A stretch of 64,000 nt of DNA from positions 1,426,001 through 1,490,000 of the forward strand of contig NZ_CP157350.1 of assembly GCF_051045985.1 (NCBI RefSeq). Direction: 5' to 3'. The stretch comes from Scardovia wiggsiae (lineage in GTDB: Bacteria; Actinomycetota; Actinomycetes; Actinomycetales; Bifidobacteriaceae). Positions 63,289 to 64,000 of the stretch are shown here, piece after piece. The notes beneath the pieces are model-generated. The model made no database searches. It was not told where the DNA came from and saw nothing but the letters and a program-made list of their open reading frames with translations. The translations under genes were made by a program, and so were the position numbers. How positions within the stretch are numbered: the stretch's first letter is position 1; the number at the start of each line of letters is the position of its first letter.

Positions 63289-64000
63289 AAAGCCGTCTCC
63301 ACTCATGTGCCGGGATGCCCTCCGGCGCAGGCCCGCTCGCTGCGGGGATGACTGCTGCCTGCGGGAAAGCGCTGCGCATATCTGCAGCTACCTGGTCCAT
63401 ATGGCTCCTGGGGCAGAGGACAGTCACATTAGGTCCGGCATCCATTGTGAAATAACAGGGTATCCCCTGCTCACGAAGAGACCAGATATGTTCGATCACT
63501 TTCCAGCTCTCAGCAGTCATATATGTCAGAGGGGGATCGGCAGCAAACATCACAGCATGGAATTTCATTACATTGGCCTCCATAGCCTTGCCGATTTTGT
63601 CGATATCCCGCTCACGGATGCCTTCTTCGACCAGTTTAAGGTCAGCCTCGGAAGCCTCACGCCACAAGGGATAAAAAGCTGAAGTATTCATCGTATGCGC
63701 CATACCTGAACGGCTCCCTGTTTTTTTCTGTTTAGTGCTGAGCGCAATAATAACAGCACCAACATCCCACTGGGCATCATCTACCTGGACCGCATACGAA
63801 TCATCATCCCCGGTACCATACCTCCACTTGACGAACCCGCCAAATATACTGCGCAATGCTGAACCGGAACCGCGCCGTGCAAAAGTAGATAACTGACAAT
63901 CGCTTATGCCGTACAGGCCGTACAGGTCACGCAAAGCCCACGCAAGCGCGGCGAAAGCTGACGCTGAGCTTGCCATACCTGCCGCTGTTGGTACATGGTT
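63278..64000 (-). CDS. mvaD: Diphosphomevalonate decarboxylase, partial
   Basis: The 3' part of the gene; the start lies beyond the right window edge. The visible stretch NHVPTAAGMASSASAFAAL matches the ATP-binding loop of MvaD (PTAAGLASSASG), and MNTSAFYPLW plus CYFTMDAGPNVTVLC hold the catalytic region. It makes isopentenyl diphosphate from mevalonate diphosphate with ATP use and loss of CO2. The stop overlaps the mvaK2 start by 11 bp, so the two are translationally coupled. Confidence 0.93.
   Translation of the reverse strand, partial: NHVPTAAGMASSASAFAALAWALRDLYGLYGISDCQLSTFARRGSGSALRSIFGGFVKWRYGTGDDDSYAVQVDDAQWDVGAVIIALSTKQKKTGSRSGMAHTMNTSAFYPLWREASEADLKLVEEGIRERDIDKIGKAMEANVMKFHAVMFAADPPLTYMTAESWKVIEHIWSLREQGIPCYFTMDAGPNVTVLCPRSHMDQVAADMRSAFPQAAVIPAASGPAPEGIPAHEWRRLYGK

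Overview
The window most resembles a member of the Bifidobacteriaceae (Bifidobacterium or Scardovia type). This is an inference, not an identification. It rests on an actinobacterial protein O-mannosyltransferase, mevalonate-pathway genes (mvaD, a GHMP kinase read as mvaK2, fni), a sialic acid / N-acetylglucosamine cluster with a peptide-type ABC importer, and two surface adhesins ending in an LAKTG sortase motif. Several AT-rich fragments near 57.3-61.5 kb look like DNA from a streptococcus-like Firmicute, which would fit a shared oral or mucosal habitat.

Layout. 0-3.4 kb: end of an O-mannosyltransferase gene, a DedA protein, tRNA-Ala(CGC) and an AT-rich orphan gene. 3.5-6.2 kb: a large Cna_B-repeat adhesin with a run of ten G in its upstream region. 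6.5-18.4 kb: a sialic acid regulon, with a GntR/FCD regulator (NanR-like), then on the minus strand DUF4862, a ROK kinase, NanE, a five-component ABC importer encoded by four genes, NanA and NagB. Three matches to one operator-like motif lie in or at the edge of the three promoter regions I can recognise. 18.4-27.4 kb: a GH31 glycosidase with its own sugar ABC transporter, a divergent LacI regulator behind a perfect inverted repeat, and NagA. 27.5-34.9 kb: a membrane protein, endonuclease III, a membrane-anchored solute-binding protein and ValS. 35-37.1 kb: two adjacent genes that each look frameshifted; the second encodes a lipase-like protein broken at its nucleophile elbow. 37.2-42.5 kb: Rho, Pgi and ManC. 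43.1-44.3 kb: a second LAKTG adhesin with a predicted thioester domain.

44.5-53.9 kb is a complete type I restriction-modification locus (hsdR, hsdM, hsdS) with an inverted, startless second hsdS and a tyrosine recombinase between the two copies. Perfect inverted repeats of 23 and 171 bp join the two hsdS copies, so inversion could build four specificity subunits. An excisionase-type HTH gene and the stub of a PIN toxin lie between hsdR and hsdM.

54.3-64 kb holds a nitroreductase, a YefM-YoeB toxin-antitoxin pair with its operator, a LacI fragment cut off at a decayed IS3-family element, an AT-rich nucleotidyltransferase gene, and the mevalonate genes (mvaD, mvaK2, fni). The mevalonate run is split between mvaK2 and fni by about 1.6 kb of decayed foreign DNA: an XRE fragment, a membrane protein, a small CxxC protein and an integrase remnant.

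The genes suggest a host-associated organism. It would scavenge sialic acid and amino sugars from host glycans (NanA, NanE, a ROK kinase, NagA, NagB, GH31), display sortase-anchored adhesins, at least one of which may be phase-variable, and switch its DNA methylation pattern by hsdS inversion.
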